DNA of 64,000 nt. It comes from Cinnamomum chago (lineage: Eukaryota > Streptophyta > Magnoliopsida > Laurales > Lauraceae). Below, piece after piece: positions 11,808 to 23,579 of this stretch. The translations under genes and the position numbers were made by a program. The notes under the pieces were generated by a model. It had not been told where the DNA came from and did not search any database. It was given only the letters and a program-made list of their open reading frames with translations. The stretch is taken from NCBI GenBank assembly GCA_038049695.1, contig CP142461.1, positions 33,797,001 through 33,861,000 on the forward strand, read 5' to 3'. Position 1 is the first letter of the stretch. Each line of letters opens with the position of its first letter.

Positions 11808-11826
11808 GCTAGGTTTCCAACAATAC

Positions 11827-12050
11827 TGAAAAAAAAAAAAGAAAAAATAATTTATGATAAAGCATGTTATTAACTTTAAAATGAGTTTCCAATAATTCGA
11901 ACCCATGATTTATTCAAAGACCTGAAATCGGTGGAGTGGCAGAAGACATGGGTTTGCTCCCCACCTCTTATCTTCGAACGTGTCCCAGATTTGCCTAACA
12001 TGCATTCGTGTGGGTGTAGTAGGTATCGCCCAGGAGAGTAGTCCTGTTGG
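11827..12050. other. Short intergenic spacer
   Basis: About 220 bp between the LINE and the hAT element, with an A-rich run at 11829-11850. The stretch 'gtgtgggtgtagtaggtatcg' side has no recognised gene. Confidence 0.4.
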
Positions 12051-12058
12051 GTCAAAGA

Positions 12059-13513
12059 TAGGGTTGTCAAAGGGCTGAGCCAAGATAAACCCTTACCCTT
12101 CCCTCATATATTCTGGTTGGGCCTAAGTCTAGCCAAAGCCCTCAAAAGCCTACAATACCAAAGCCCTTACCTTACCCTCAAGGGCTAGGGCCAAAAGAAA
12201 TGATTTTTTTTTTTAAATATTAGTGTTTGTATAATAGTTTTTCTATACCATGACATGCTAATTAACCTCGCCCTCTTTTATTTGAGCAAAGGGCAGGTGC
12301 AATGCGACAATCGATCGTTCTCTGTCACTTCTAAGAGAATGCCCGAATCAATTTACTTTCTCCTCATATAAAAATTATTATTTATGATTAAATGAAATAA
12401 GATAACTTGATAGCATTATCACATGAAATAGTTACATAGTTTGAGCAGTGTGGTCAGTTCAATTTGTCGTTAGGCTTGCTATATATTAGTAACATTGAGG
12501 TAGTTGAATATCTGCTAGTTGTAGTCTATTCTACTAGTTCATGTACTACGAATTTTTTCTTATAAAGCAATAATATGGATCATCAGAGCTTTTATGACAA
12601 GTCTCATGATTCAATTAAATTTATCTCACATAGGCATTAGACTTTTTCCAAATAAATTATTTAGTATATGTGGTTCAAATAGACATTAGACCACTCATGA
12701 ATTAGCATTAATCCTAACTTATAATTATTTAGTATATATGTGCTCAGTAGGGACTTGATTGAGATGTAGAGTTGTTCACAAAGGCGTCTCTTGGCCCATT
12801 TTGTGGAGATAGATTTATCACGAAAGGTGTTGTCATTTCTGCATAGTCAAATGAAGTAAATAGTCTGGGTAAAAACAAACGCTGCCCAATTAGCTTAAGC
12901 TGTATTTCTACCTGTTGAGATCGATCGCCTTCCAGAAATTGGTAACTATGATTGGCATAGTTGAAGAAACACCCACCAAAGATAGAAGCCATTTGATGGT
13001 CATCCATCTAAACTCTCAAACAGCAATAGCTTACATTAATGGTGAAAAATCAGTCTAATCAATGAGAACTTGTATTTTCTTTTTATTAAAGAATATATCG
13101 GTATTGAGCAAACGTAGAATCTAATATAGGTGTCAATATTATGATGTATGGAGATACTCACAAAAAAAATCTAACTAAGACATGGTTATTATTATTTGAA
13201 AAAATATTCAGTCTCTGTCATTAATTTCTAATTAGAGAGGTTCTTTATATTTCTTTTGTAAAAATTTATATATATATATATATATATATTATATATTTTA
13301 CATATTATTTATTTTATATATTAACAGACAAAGGGCCGGGCCGAGGCTAAGTCAAGCTCTATCTCAAACCTCAAGGTTGTGGGCTCTTCAAAATTGGGCC
13401 CTAACCTACCATCGGGCTTTAGGATAGAAAGAAAATCACTCATTATGTAGACTTTTGAGGGCCGATCATTTTAGGCCGAGCCCCCTCGTCAAAGGACTAA
13501 ATTGACAGCCTTA
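12059..13513. mobile_element. Non-autonomous hAT element
   Basis: The ends are TAGGGTTGTCAAAGGGCTGAG and, on the other strand, TAAGGCTGTCAATTTAG. This is the AGGG-TGTCAA terminus common among plant hAT elements. A perfect 8-bp target duplication, GTCAAAGA, flanks it at 12051-12058 and 13514-13521, which is diagnostic for hAT. The subterminal regions are rich in GGGC-type motifs in both orientations ('gggcctaagtctagcc', 'gggccgggccgaggc'). The 1,455-bp body carries no transposase and includes a (TA)n run at 13267-13289. Confidence 0.88.
13267..13289. repeat. (TA)n microsatellite
   Basis: About 11 TA units inside the hAT element. Confidence 0.85.
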
Positions 13514-13521
13514 GTCAAAGA

Positions 13522-14514
13522 TCTCATGGATGCCCACATCATTAAAGAAAAACTCTCCTCAAAGAAAATAAAAACTCAACAAGTTACTCTTTCATTTTAT
13601 TAATGAAACATGTTTTAAAAACAAATCAATGAAGAAAAATCTCTAATACAATAAACTAAAACAAAATTTACTATCTGCCCAAATATGTAATTTATGATGT
13701 AACAAAATAATGATCCAGTTTTTTTAGAATAGGAAAATATTAACTTCATGATTACTATTTCTCTAACTGATTGATTGTATAAAAAAATGGCTAAGAACAA
13801 AAAATGAAGTGATTGTGTTAGATGTTTAAAATCTAGAAAGCACCCTTCAATTTGTGAAGCCCACGAACATGCCAGGAATTATATAAAAGATATATCGACT
13901 TGTCACAAATCAATCGTTCGCAGTGGCTGTGTGGAAAGCAATCTCTATTGCAGTTGATTTTCTTGTATGAAAATTGTATCTTTTCTCCGCATTAATATCG
14001 TCTGATTTTTTGGTGATTCAATCATCCAAATGGCTCAAAGTTCACTCCAATCACTATAAAATAATTTAGTCAATTGATCACATATGAAGCATAAAGCTAT
14101 TTTTTGTCTTGCAAAAAATCAATCAGATGGTGGGAGAATTCAGACTTGAGTGAAATTTAGTGCACTTCTATAAAGGGGTTTGTGTATGACGAGCAGTTTT
14201 GACGAATGAACGTAGGAGCTACACACCTAAGTCATTTCTCTTGAGAACAAGGGGTTTTAGTCGGCGACCCCGCCCGCCCCCCCGTGCATGTGAGTTCTCC
14301 TCACTCCCCATGTGTGCGGGTTCTTTTTTTTTTTTTTTTTTCTTTATTTGCATTTTCTCTCTTCTCATGTATGTGAGTCTCGTTGTTTGACAACTTCACT
14401 AATAAGGTGGAGTGTAGTGAAGCCTCCATTCACCGGACATGAAACTACTAGGGGGTTATATCAATAGTATAAGATTTCAAGATTCCCCTCTTCATTTTCC
14501 AAAAAATATCAGAT
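13522..14514. other. Intergenic DNA without recognised gene
   Basis: AT-rich sequence. The only notable features are a C-rich patch at about 14266-14285 and a poly-T run at about 14322-14341. No coding or element signature is recognised. Confidence 0.4.
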
Positions 14515-14705
14515 TGCATGCAACATTCTCAAGCCACTAAAAGACAGAAGCTCATCTACTTTTTATCCAAAAAGTCAAAAAGATTATTTATCAAGTCACT
14601 AAAAATAAAATTTCAGCTTATTATGATTAGACCCCCTAATAATTTATTCTCACTTTATTTAAGGCTTCACTTCACTTCACCCTTTTACCAAACAAAATTA
14701 AAATT
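14515..14705. mobile_element. Decayed Tourist-like MITE remnant
   Basis: Shares the order 'cactaaaagaca', 'aaaaagtcaaaaagatt', 'cactaaaaataaaat', 'cttcacttcac' and a terminal 'accaaac' with the intact elements at 38067-38387 and 43128-43419 (reverse orientation relative to the latter). The outer left terminus is not recognisable, so the boundary is approximate. Confidence 0.55.
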
Positions 14706-15258
14706 GCATTTTTTTTTTCTTCACTTCACTTCCTCTAAATCATTTTTTTGTGAAATTGCATAAAATTAATTGCTTCATGTCTTTTTTTTTCCCACAAAAT
14801 CAATGTTGTACCAATCAGAGAAAAGCAACCACATTACTTTTTATGCAGAAATGATGTTGCACAATCAATATGTAATTGTATTTGTTCTCTCATCCAAATG
14901 ATGATGTGGTTGTTTGAAGATATTTTACTTGGGTGATTCTGAACACACCACCAGTTTTTCTAAGCACACTCACCTTTTTAAAAATAACTTCCACATGGCG
15001 AAAATACCATAAATTTCATGCATATTCCGTGCATATCTCATGTGCATGGGTATGAAACGCCGTGCACATGATATACATACAGATTTCTCCAGCTGTGCAC
15101 ATCTTTTGTCCACGGCTCTGAAACTTCATGCATCCTTTTATGTGCATGGGTGGAGCAAGTTTGTCAATCATTATCAGAAGAAGCTTTGTTCTGGTGATTC
15201 GGTGCAAAGGAGCAGGGAGCTCTTTGTGGGGATTCGTTAGGCAAGATCAACAGCCGCA

Positions 15259-15495
15259 GTGGTGTTGGGCGGTAGAAGATGGAAGATAGGAGAGGAAGGG
15301 AGAGGGAGAGGAGAGGCCACTTGCAACGACGGGCGACGGGCGAGAAGCAAAGAGCGGGAGAGAAAGGGGGAGAGGGAGAGGGAGAAGCAGAGGTCGGAGA
15401 GATTTTGGGCAGGCGCCGGCAGTGGGCCAGAGGGAGAGAGGAAGAGAGAGGAAAAGAAAAAGGGGGAGGGGGAAGAGGGACAGGGGTTGCCGGCG

Positions 15496-15551
<56 letters not shown>

Positions 15552-15640
15552 AGCGGCGGCGGAGTTGGGCGGATTTGGCCGGAGTAGGGAACAGGGAGGG
15601 AGAGAGGGTGGGGAGAGGAGAGAAGATGAAGATATTTTGG
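15259..15640. repeat. Purine-rich (GA/GGGA) tract with (AG)n microsatellite
   Basis: About 380 bp in which the + strand is mostly G and A, with an uninterrupted (AG)25 run at 15499-15549. Long overlapping ORFs on both strands (poly-ER and poly-SL) result from the composition and are not considered genes. The flanks 15641-16246 show nothing recognisable apart from A-rich runs. Confidence 0.85.
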
Positions 15641-16253
15641 GTATTTTTGAAAATGTGGGTGGGCTCAGCAAAAGAGTGGGTGCAAATGGAATTTGCCATT
15701 TTACTTATAAGTGGGGTGGAGCCACGAAAGATTCCCACTTGGCCCCTAGTGCCGCCTGTGACTTGTAATAACGAGGGTGCCTTTTCAACCCTTCCCTTAT
15801 ACGAAATGGCTTTTAGAAGATCACAACTAAAACTAATTTATTCTTTTTCCTAGTGAACATGGTGTTGCACTTGTACCAAATTGCCAAAAAAAAAAAAGAT
15901 GGAATTATTTTTTCACAAAAAAATCATCAAGCAAAAATTTTGTAAGTGAATATGATCCGAAAGATGGTGTGATTGCTTCGAAAACTTTTCACTTAAAATG
16001 ATCTGGGTGTCTTGTCCCTGTAGCCAAATTTGTTGGGGAGAGAAGGCAAAGCACAAGGAAAAAAATGATGAGGGACGTGCCTAAATCAGTGAAGATCTAT
16101 GGAAGCTTTCTCATGAATAAAACAAGTACGTAGGAGAGAGAGACGAAAGCATGTTTGGTCATTTACTTTGTTAGGTTAACACCCCTTTTCTTTACTAAAA
16201 AAAAGCTACTCTCTGGTTATACTAAATAACAAAAGGCTAAAATACGAAGAGCA

Positions 16254-16424
16254 GGGGTAGCTTAGTTGGCCTAGGACCACGGTTTGCTCCCGGAGGTTGT
16301 GGGTTCGAAACTCTGCTACCACACTAGGGCTACAGGGGATTTACCCGGCTTCCCTCTGGGCCTGGAGGGATTAGTCCAGCCCAAAGGGTTAGGAACCCTC
16401 CGACAGCAAAAAAAAAAAAAAAAA
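16254..16424 (+). mobile_element. tRNA-derived SINE (copy 1)
   Basis: The head carries pol III promoter-like boxes: A-box-like TAGCTTAGTTGG at 16258-16269 and B-box-like GGTTCGAAACT at 16302-16312, about 32 bp apart as in tRNAs. A tRNA-unrelated body ('ctagggctacaggggattta' onwards) follows, and then an A tail at about 16408-16424. A 7-bp target duplication, AAGAGCA, flanks it at 16247-16253 and 16425-16431. A second copy lies on the minus strand at 54872-55005. Because it has the expected pol III boxes, 3' A tail and duplication, the class is secure; the family name is not known to me. Confidence 0.88.
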
Positions 16425-16672
16425 AAGAGCATGTTCTTTTTTGTCATTAAGCACATTGGTTCTATTTGATACTTGAATTGACACCTGATTCAGACCGAAC
16501 AGAATATTTGTTAGGCTATATATAGTTCTCTTGTTCCCTCGAATCCATGGAGTAAGACATGCATTTCTTAATAAGATCAGTTCTGTTGACATGATGGACT
16601 CCTCTAAAAATGCATTGGGGTAGGTGTAAACAAGGTGCTCTACCTAACTAAGCTATAACTCATGATATATAC

Positions 16673-16987
16673 TGTTAATTAGTATGGCTCACTTGTAATT
16701 AGTAAGTTTTGGTTAACCAGGCATTTGGATTGCCTAAATTGTACTGTGACTAGAAGTGTAAGCCTATTATAGTAAGTCTACTGTAATTAGAAGTAAGGTT
16801 TGAGTATAACAGGATTTGGGGCTGATATTATAAATAGAGACTCAAAGTCTCTAGGATGTAAACACACAACCTCTGATTGCATAGTGATTCCCCTGTCTTC
16901 CCCGTGGACGTAGGCCAAAAGCCGAACCATGTAAATCTTGTGTTCTCTTGCGTGATTGATCTCTTTTCGTAGCCCAAGATCATAACA
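16673..16987 (+). repeat. 5' LTR of the copia element
   Basis: Begins TGTTAATTAGTATGG and ends GATCATAACA, 315 bp. Matches the 3' LTR along its whole length once the inserted Harbinger-type element there is set aside. Contains a 'tataaatagagact' TATA-like box at about 16837 and 'ccgtggacgtaggcc', a motif shared by the other copia LTRs in the window. Confidence 0.9.
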
Positions 16988-16990
16988 AAC

Positions 16991-17002
16991 TGGTATCAGA
17001 GC
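16991..17002 (+). other. Primer binding site (tRNA-iMet) of the copia element
   Basis: TGGTATCAGAGC, the canonical complement of the 3' end of plant initiator methionine tRNA, three bases after the LTR. Confidence 0.93.
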
Positions 17003-17762
17003 GTTTTGGCGTGATCGGAGGAGATCTGTTGAATCAGATTTCGAAAGGGCCAAGGATCGTGTGAAGATTATAAGATCTGATCTGATTGGTGGGTCACGAT
17101 CGTGGAAGGATAAGGGAGAACATGAGAACGGAATCAAAGAACATCGCCGCCTGTTTTCGTTGTCTGCAACCACTGTTGAAGTTGTCATCTGCGTGCCCCT
17201 GATCGGAAGAAGGAAATAGGATGATCGATTTGGGTTTCGTTCGATTTGGGCTTTATTTTTCCCAGCTGGGCCCCACCTCGCCATGAAGAACACCGCCGAA
17301 ATCATCGCCGTCGTCGTAGTGTGTCGCCAGAGTAGGACGGACGTCACCGCAATCCCTTGTCGTGGCCGGAGTGAGGAAGGAAGAACAAGACTAGAAGAGC
17401 GGCAATACTCTATTTGTTCTGTTGCAGAAACAGAACTCTGACGAAGAAGAGGAAGGGAGTTATGGGTCGGTTCCAGTTCCGGGTCAAGTTCAGGTCGGAC
17501 CAACTCGTTTGCAAAAGAAGCCCAGTAGCCAGCCTGTCAGGTTGGGTCCAGTCTAGGTCTGACCCGACTTGCGTGCAGCAAAGCCCAGTAGCAGAAAAGC
17601 GCTGATGTTAGCAATTCCGTACGGTCAAGGCAGATTTGACTGGTCGACGGTTAAAAATTATTTTCGCGATATCTTGACGATCCGGAGTCCGATCTGAGAT
17701 TCGTTTGAACCTACAGACTTGTCTCAAGGAGATCTACGCAGGTATACTGAAAGATTCGCTGA

Positions 17763-18500
17763 ATGGATGCTAAATTTGAGATTGAAAAATTCAACGAAAA
17801 TAATTACTTCGGTCTATGGCGTTTGAAGATGCACGCTTTGCTGGTTTAGAATGGGTTGCAGAAAGCTTTAAAAGGAAAGAATACTTTGTCTGACAAACTG
17901 TCAGATGAAGAGAATGATGAGTTGCTGGAGAAAGCGTATGGTCAAATTCTGTGAAAAGTTGCTCAATAGAGAACTGCTGCTGGCGTATGGCAGAAGTTGC
18001 AAAACTTGTACATCACAAAGTCCCTCACAAATCACTTGTACATGAAGAAGCGATTGTTCACCTTACAAATGCAGGAAGGTACGTCTGTTTCAACCCACCT
18101 TGATTCTTTTACAAAAGCTATTATGGATGTTAAAAATATAGATGTTCATATTGATGATGAGGACCAAGCTATCATATTGCTATGCTTTTTACCACCCTCG
18201 TATGAGAACTTTGTTGATACCATGATGTATGGTAAATAAATTCTTTCTAAGGAAGATGTTGAGCCAACTTTGAACTCTAAGGAGTTGAAGAAAAATGATG
18301 CAACTGAAAACACTGACAGTTCTGGTGAGGGTTTGGTAGCGCATGGCAGAACAGAGAAGAGAGAGCAGAATAGAAGAGGCCGACTTGGGTCAAAGTCAAA
18401 AACTAGAAAATTAAAGTGCTTCAAATGTCATAAGGAATGACACTTTAGAAAAGATTGTCTAGAGCGAAAAGGGAAGGAGAAATTGTCGGAGTTGTAATTG
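17763..18500 (+). mobile_element. copia gag region (fossil)
   Basis: Starts with MDAKFEIEKFNENN-type residues and contains the gag-like segment around 17997-18239 ([19 protein letters not shown]). A zinc-knuckle-like KCFKCHK stretch is near 18415-18440. Broken. Confidence 0.8.
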
Positions 18501-18539
18501 AAGTTGCAGAGAGTAATTCTGATGGTGCAGAAGTTCTTT

Positions 18540-19900
18540 CAATTACTGTTGATAGCTTAGCAACTGAGTGGATTCTTGATTCGGGGTGTTCCTATCATAT
18601 ATGTCCTTAAAGAGATTGGTTTACCAATTATCAATCTATTGATGGTGGTAAAGTGCTTATGGGAAATAATGTAGCCTGTAAGGTTGTTGGGATAGGTGCA
18701 ATCAAAATTAAGATATATAACGGTATCATGAGAATTTTGTCAGATGTTAGGCATGTTCCAGAGTTGAAGAAAAATATGATTTCCTTGGGTACGCTTGACT
18801 CCAACAGTTGTACCTACAAACCTGGAGGTGGAGTTATGAGAATTTTGAAGGGTGCTCTTGTAGTGATGAAGGGACTGAAACAGAATGACCTTTACTTTCT
18901 TCAAGGTAGTACAATTATAGGTGCTGCAGCTGTGTCGTCCTCAGATTCAGATTTAGAAACTACCAAGTTATGGCATATGCGGCTTGGATATATGAGTGAG
19001 AGAGATTTGGATGAGTTGACTAAACAGGGTTTGTTATGTGGTCAGAAAACAGGAAAGCTGGACTTTTGTGAGCATTGTGTCTTCGGAAAACAGTGTAGGG
19101 TCAAGTTCAGGACAACTGTTTAACGGACGAAAGGTACTTTGGATTACATCCACTCTGATCTTTGGGGTCCCTCTCGTGTTCCATCTCTTGGTGGTGGTTT
19201 ATACATGTTGACTTTCATTGATGACTATTCTCGAAAGGTCTGGGTGTATATCTTAAAGCACAAACATGAAGCTTTTGCGTAGTTCAAGCAATGGAAGGCT
19301 ATGATTGAGAAGCAGACAGGTAAACAAATCAAGTGCTTGAGAATTGACAATGGCTTGAAATTCTGTAATAGTGCTTTTAATGAGTTCTGTAAGAATGAAG
19401 GGATTGTAAGACATTGCACAGCCCGACATACACCACAACAAAACGGAGTTGCAGAACGGATGAACATGACTATTCTAGAGAAGACCCGGTGCATTCTCTC
19501 TAATGCAGGGTTACCTAGGAAGTTCTAGGCAGAAGCCGTTAACATAGCTTATTATCTGATTAATCGGACTCCATCAACAGCTATAGAATGTAAAACTCCT
19601 ATTGAGGTATAGTCTGGATCTCCTGCTAATTACACCAACTTGCGGATATTTGGTTGTCCTGCCTATGCTCATGTGAATGATGGAAAGCTTGAACCAAAGG
19701 CAAGAAAGTGTATATTTCTAGGATATGCAGATGGTGTGAAAGGATATAGGCTGTGGTGCCTCGATGAGAAATCTCCCAAATGCATTATAAGCAAAGATGT
19801 GACATTTGATGGGTCTGCTATGTTCAAATCGAAGGAGAGCTATGATGTTGGGGATAAAAACTGTGGTGTCAGTAAACAGGTGGAGCCTGAGAAGGAAGCT
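18540..19900 (+). mobile_element. copia protease and integrase region (fossil)
   Basis: A protease-type WILDSGCSYHI motif lies near 18570-18600. The GAG-pre-integrase segment LWHMRLGYMSERDLDEL is near 18967, with the following zinc-finger part (CEHCVFGKQ) near 19070. Integrase-core pieces continue to 19760 (FGCPAYAHV near 19640). Broken. Confidence 0.8.
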
Positions 19901-20051
19901 TTAGAAAACTTACAGGATAAGGTGCAAGCAGATGTCCCAGTTCGACAGGATGTAAAGGAGATGCAAAGCTCAAACGAGGAAACCGCAGTTCTAAATGATT
20001 ACATACTTACCAGGGACAGAGAGGAGGCAGATTAAGTAACCTCAGAGATAC

Positions 20052-20530
20052 GTGTATGAAGATATTGTTGCATACGCTCTTAATACAGCTGAGAGTATTG
20101 AGTTAGAGCCTGTTACATATCAGGATGCCATCACTAGCAAAGAATCAGCAAGATGGGTTGTAGCCATGCGTGAGGAGATTGAATCTCTTCATAAGAATCA
20201 AACTTGGGAGTTGGTGAAACCTCCAAAAGGCCAGAAGATTGTTGGTTGCAAATGGGTCTTCAAGAAAAAGGAAGGAACTCCAGGGGTGGAAGATGCTAGG
20301 TTCAATGCACGACTGGTTGCAAAAGGCTATACTCAGAGGGAGTGTGTTGACTTTAATGAAGTGTTCTCTCCTGTGGTGAATCATAATTTTATCCGGGTGC
20401 TACTTGCAATGGCTGCTAAATTGAATTTAGAGTTGGAACAACTTGATGTCAAGACTGCATTTTTACATGGTGAGTTAGATGAATAAATTTGTATGCATCA
20501 ATCAGAGGGGTTTGAAATTCATGGAAAGGA
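20052..20530 (+). mobile_element. copia reverse transcriptase, N-terminal part (fossil)
   Basis: Shows the copia hallmarks GCKWVFKKK, ARLVAKGYTQ, FSPVV and LDVKTAFLHGEL. The coding sequence stops being copia-like near 20535 where the Athila element begins. Confidence 0.85.
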
Positions 20531-20829
20531 AGATTAGATTAGCTTTTCATTTAGTTTTCAAACTTTTTATTGTGTTGCATTCATTTCATTAAGTGGACCA
20601 TTGCAATGCTGGGTTAATCGCAGATGTATGCGCGTGTGGATACATGATCAAGGCCGATTAGTGAGGATTGAATCCTTGCTTTACCCGCCCCACCCATAGT
20701 ACCCACAATGGCTGCCCAAAACCCTTAGCAAAGGATCCTTAATGAACAATTTGCACCATTTTTATCCACTTCACCTAGTTGTATAGTTTTGCCATAAAAT
20801 AATGCAAACCAATTTGAGATCCGGCCCGC

Positions 20830-22430
20830 CACCATCAACATGTTACCAAAATTCCATGGATCCGAGTGTGAGTAGCCATATATTCATTTGAATAAATTCC
20901 TGACCATTTGCCACACGTTTAAGAATCAAAATCTGAATAGTGAAGCTGTGAAGCTTAGGTTGTTTCCCCTCTCACTAGAAGATCATGCAGCCGCTTGGCT
21001 GAATTCCTTGACTCCAAACTCCATTACCACCTAGGATGAGCTTGTAAAAAAGTTTATGTCCAAATTTTTCCCAGTAAGCAAAACTGAGCAGTTTAGGAGT
21101 GCCATCAGGAACTTTAGGGGACGACTCGAGGAAGAGTTTTCTGAAACCTGGGAGAGATTTCATGACCTATTGATCAAATGCCCACATCATGGGATTGACA
21201 AAGGAGAGTTGATACATTTCTTTTATAGAGGTCTTACGAACCCCAAACGTATCTTGATATAAATCAATGCACAAAGGAGAATTCATGAATCAGACTGCCG
21301 ATCAAGCATACAAATATTCCTTGTCAAGCTTGCGAAGAATTCACAAAATTGGAGCAGTAATAGGAAAGACTTAGAGAGAGATGATACAGGGATCCAGAAG
21401 CCTGGAATGTACAACATCAAACATGAACCTGAGTTGAAAAATGTGATGACCAGTTTAGTTCAGGGAGTGGAAAATTTGAGCAAAAAGATAGGATCTATGT
21501 CTATAATGTTATGCCAACTCACCCCTCAGCAACATGAGCCCACCTTGAGAAGTATGGGCGAACCGCATCATGTTTGTGTGTTATGTGATAGTTGTGAGCA
21601 CATGGTTGAGAGTTGCCCTAGTCTACCATTTGTCAAGGCCGAGCAAGCCAATGCGCTGAATTCCTACGGAAACTTCCGGAAACCAATTGTTAACACTTTC
21701 AGTCAGACCTACCACCCGGACAATAGGTTTCACCCCAATTTCTCGTACCGTCAAGCCGAGCCTATTCAGTCCCAAGGAGGTCAGCCCGGATTCCAACCGC
21801 AGTATCCTACGCAGCAATACCAGCAACCTGCTCAAACTAATCATCCCATAGTTCCTCATCCTCAGCAACCCATACAGCAGAATCAGTTCCAACCACAGAA
21901 CCAATCTAAGGCACTAGTCCCAGATCAGATGCCTAACTATTATACACCAGCACAAGCCCTTCAGCAATCCTCTCATTTGGAGAATCTGTTGACCAAATTC
22001 ATTCAAATCCAAGAGCAGACTAACCAGGCCCAGAACCAGTCCATTGCAAAACTAGAGGCCCAATTAGGTCAGCTCACCTTACAGTTGTCCGAGAGAGAAA
22101 AGGGCCAATTCCCGAGCCAAACTATTCCTAATCCAAAAGGACAACCCAATCAACCTAGAGGCCAGTGTTCGGTAGAGAGTAATGAGCATGTGCAGGCGAT
22201 CTATACACTGAGATCAGGAAAGACTGTTGACAATAGAGTTGAGATGCCTGAAGAGGATCAAAGAGAGAAGATTTTTTTAGGAAAACCAGAGAGTTCGAAG
22301 AAAGTTGTCGAACCCGAGAGAGAGAATGTGAAGAAAGATTTGAAAGAGAATGCAGAAAGAGAAAAAGTGAAAGAGAGAGGAGAATCCATACCAAGAGGAG
22401 ACCCACAGAGAGAGTAGATTCAGAAGCCCA
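20830..22430 (+). mobile_element. Athila gag region (fossil)
   Basis: Retrotransposon gag-like segment with 'LIHFFYRGL' near 21210, a CVLCDSCEHMVESCPS cysteine motif near 21570 and a glutamine/proline-rich stretch (NFSYRQAEP onwards) typical of Athila gag at 21700-22100. Broken. Confidence 0.75.
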
Positions 22431-22689
22431 TTGTAGTTGACCCATCATCCTCAGAAGGGGTACCTAGAGCACCATTCCCACACCGATTAAAAGAGACTAG
22501 GAATAAGGATCACTTTGAGGGAATCTTAGAAGTTTTCAAAAATGTCCAAATAAACATACCCCTCCTTGATGCCATAAAGCAAATTCCTTCCTACTCCAAG
22601 TTTTTGAAAGACCTGACCACTGTCAAGCGGAAAAGATCAGTACCCAGAACTGATGTGATGGCAACCCAAGCATCAGGGTTGACCTAGTA

Positions 22690-23449
22690 GACTATTGCAC
22701 CCAAATACAAAGACCATGGCTGCCCTACCATTACCATTCAGATAGGAGACTCCGTCATGGAGAGGTGTCTCCTTGATCTTAGGGCAAGCGTGAATTTACT
22801 GTCGTACTCCGTATACATGCAGTTGGGCCTGGGAGGAATGAAGAAGACTGATATTACCCTTTGTCTTGCTGATAGGTCAGTCAAGTATCCAAAAGGTATG
22901 GTTGAAGATGTAATCGTGAAAGTTAAGTATTTTTATTTTCCAGTTGATTTTGTGGTTCTAGATACCGAACTAGTGGCATCCCTCGACCGTTCCTTGCAAC
23001 ATCAGATGCAGTTTGTGACACTTAGTTTTGGGAACATAAAATTGGAGTTGAATGTTTTTCGTAATGGACTCCAAACATCAGACCTAGATGATGATGAGGA
23101 AGTAAATATGATTGACACATTAGTTGATCAATTAGTTCAATCATCATGTTACACAGATCCGCTGGAGGAATGTCTGGCTCACTTCAATGCCAACATAGAC
23201 ATCGACGGGTCCATATGCGAAGTTAATGCATTATTGGATTCGGCCCAGCCAATGGATGTTGGCCAATGGAAGCAGAAAATTGAACCTATCTTTACATCCA
23301 CCTCTGACTCTAAGGTCGAAAAAGAATCAGTTATTGTTGAGCCACCCAAGTTAGAATTGAAATCATTACCCGAGAATTTAAAGTATGCCTACTTGGGGCC
23401 CTCTGTTAGCAACCCAGTAATTATTGCCTCAGATCTTGAGGAAGAGTAG
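22690..23449 (+). mobile_element. Athila protease and linker region (fossil)
   Basis: Aspartic-protease-like region: LLDLRASVNLLSYSVYMQLGL near 22770 aligns with the DxGASxNLxP family core, followed by VVLDTE. An acidic linker leads into reverse transcriptase. Broken. Confidence 0.6.
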
Positions 23450-23579
23450 GAAAAGAAATTACTGGATGTGCTGAAAGACCATCAGAGTGCCCTAGGTTGA
23501 ACCATCTCGAACATTAAAGGAATCAGTCCCTCTATAGTTATGCACCAGATTCATCTGGAAGAAGGTGCCAAACCATCTC

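Noticed and set aside
15237-15853. Several overlapping ORFs rich in ER or SL repeats
   Set aside because: They are translations of the purine-rich tract and (AG)n run in all frames.
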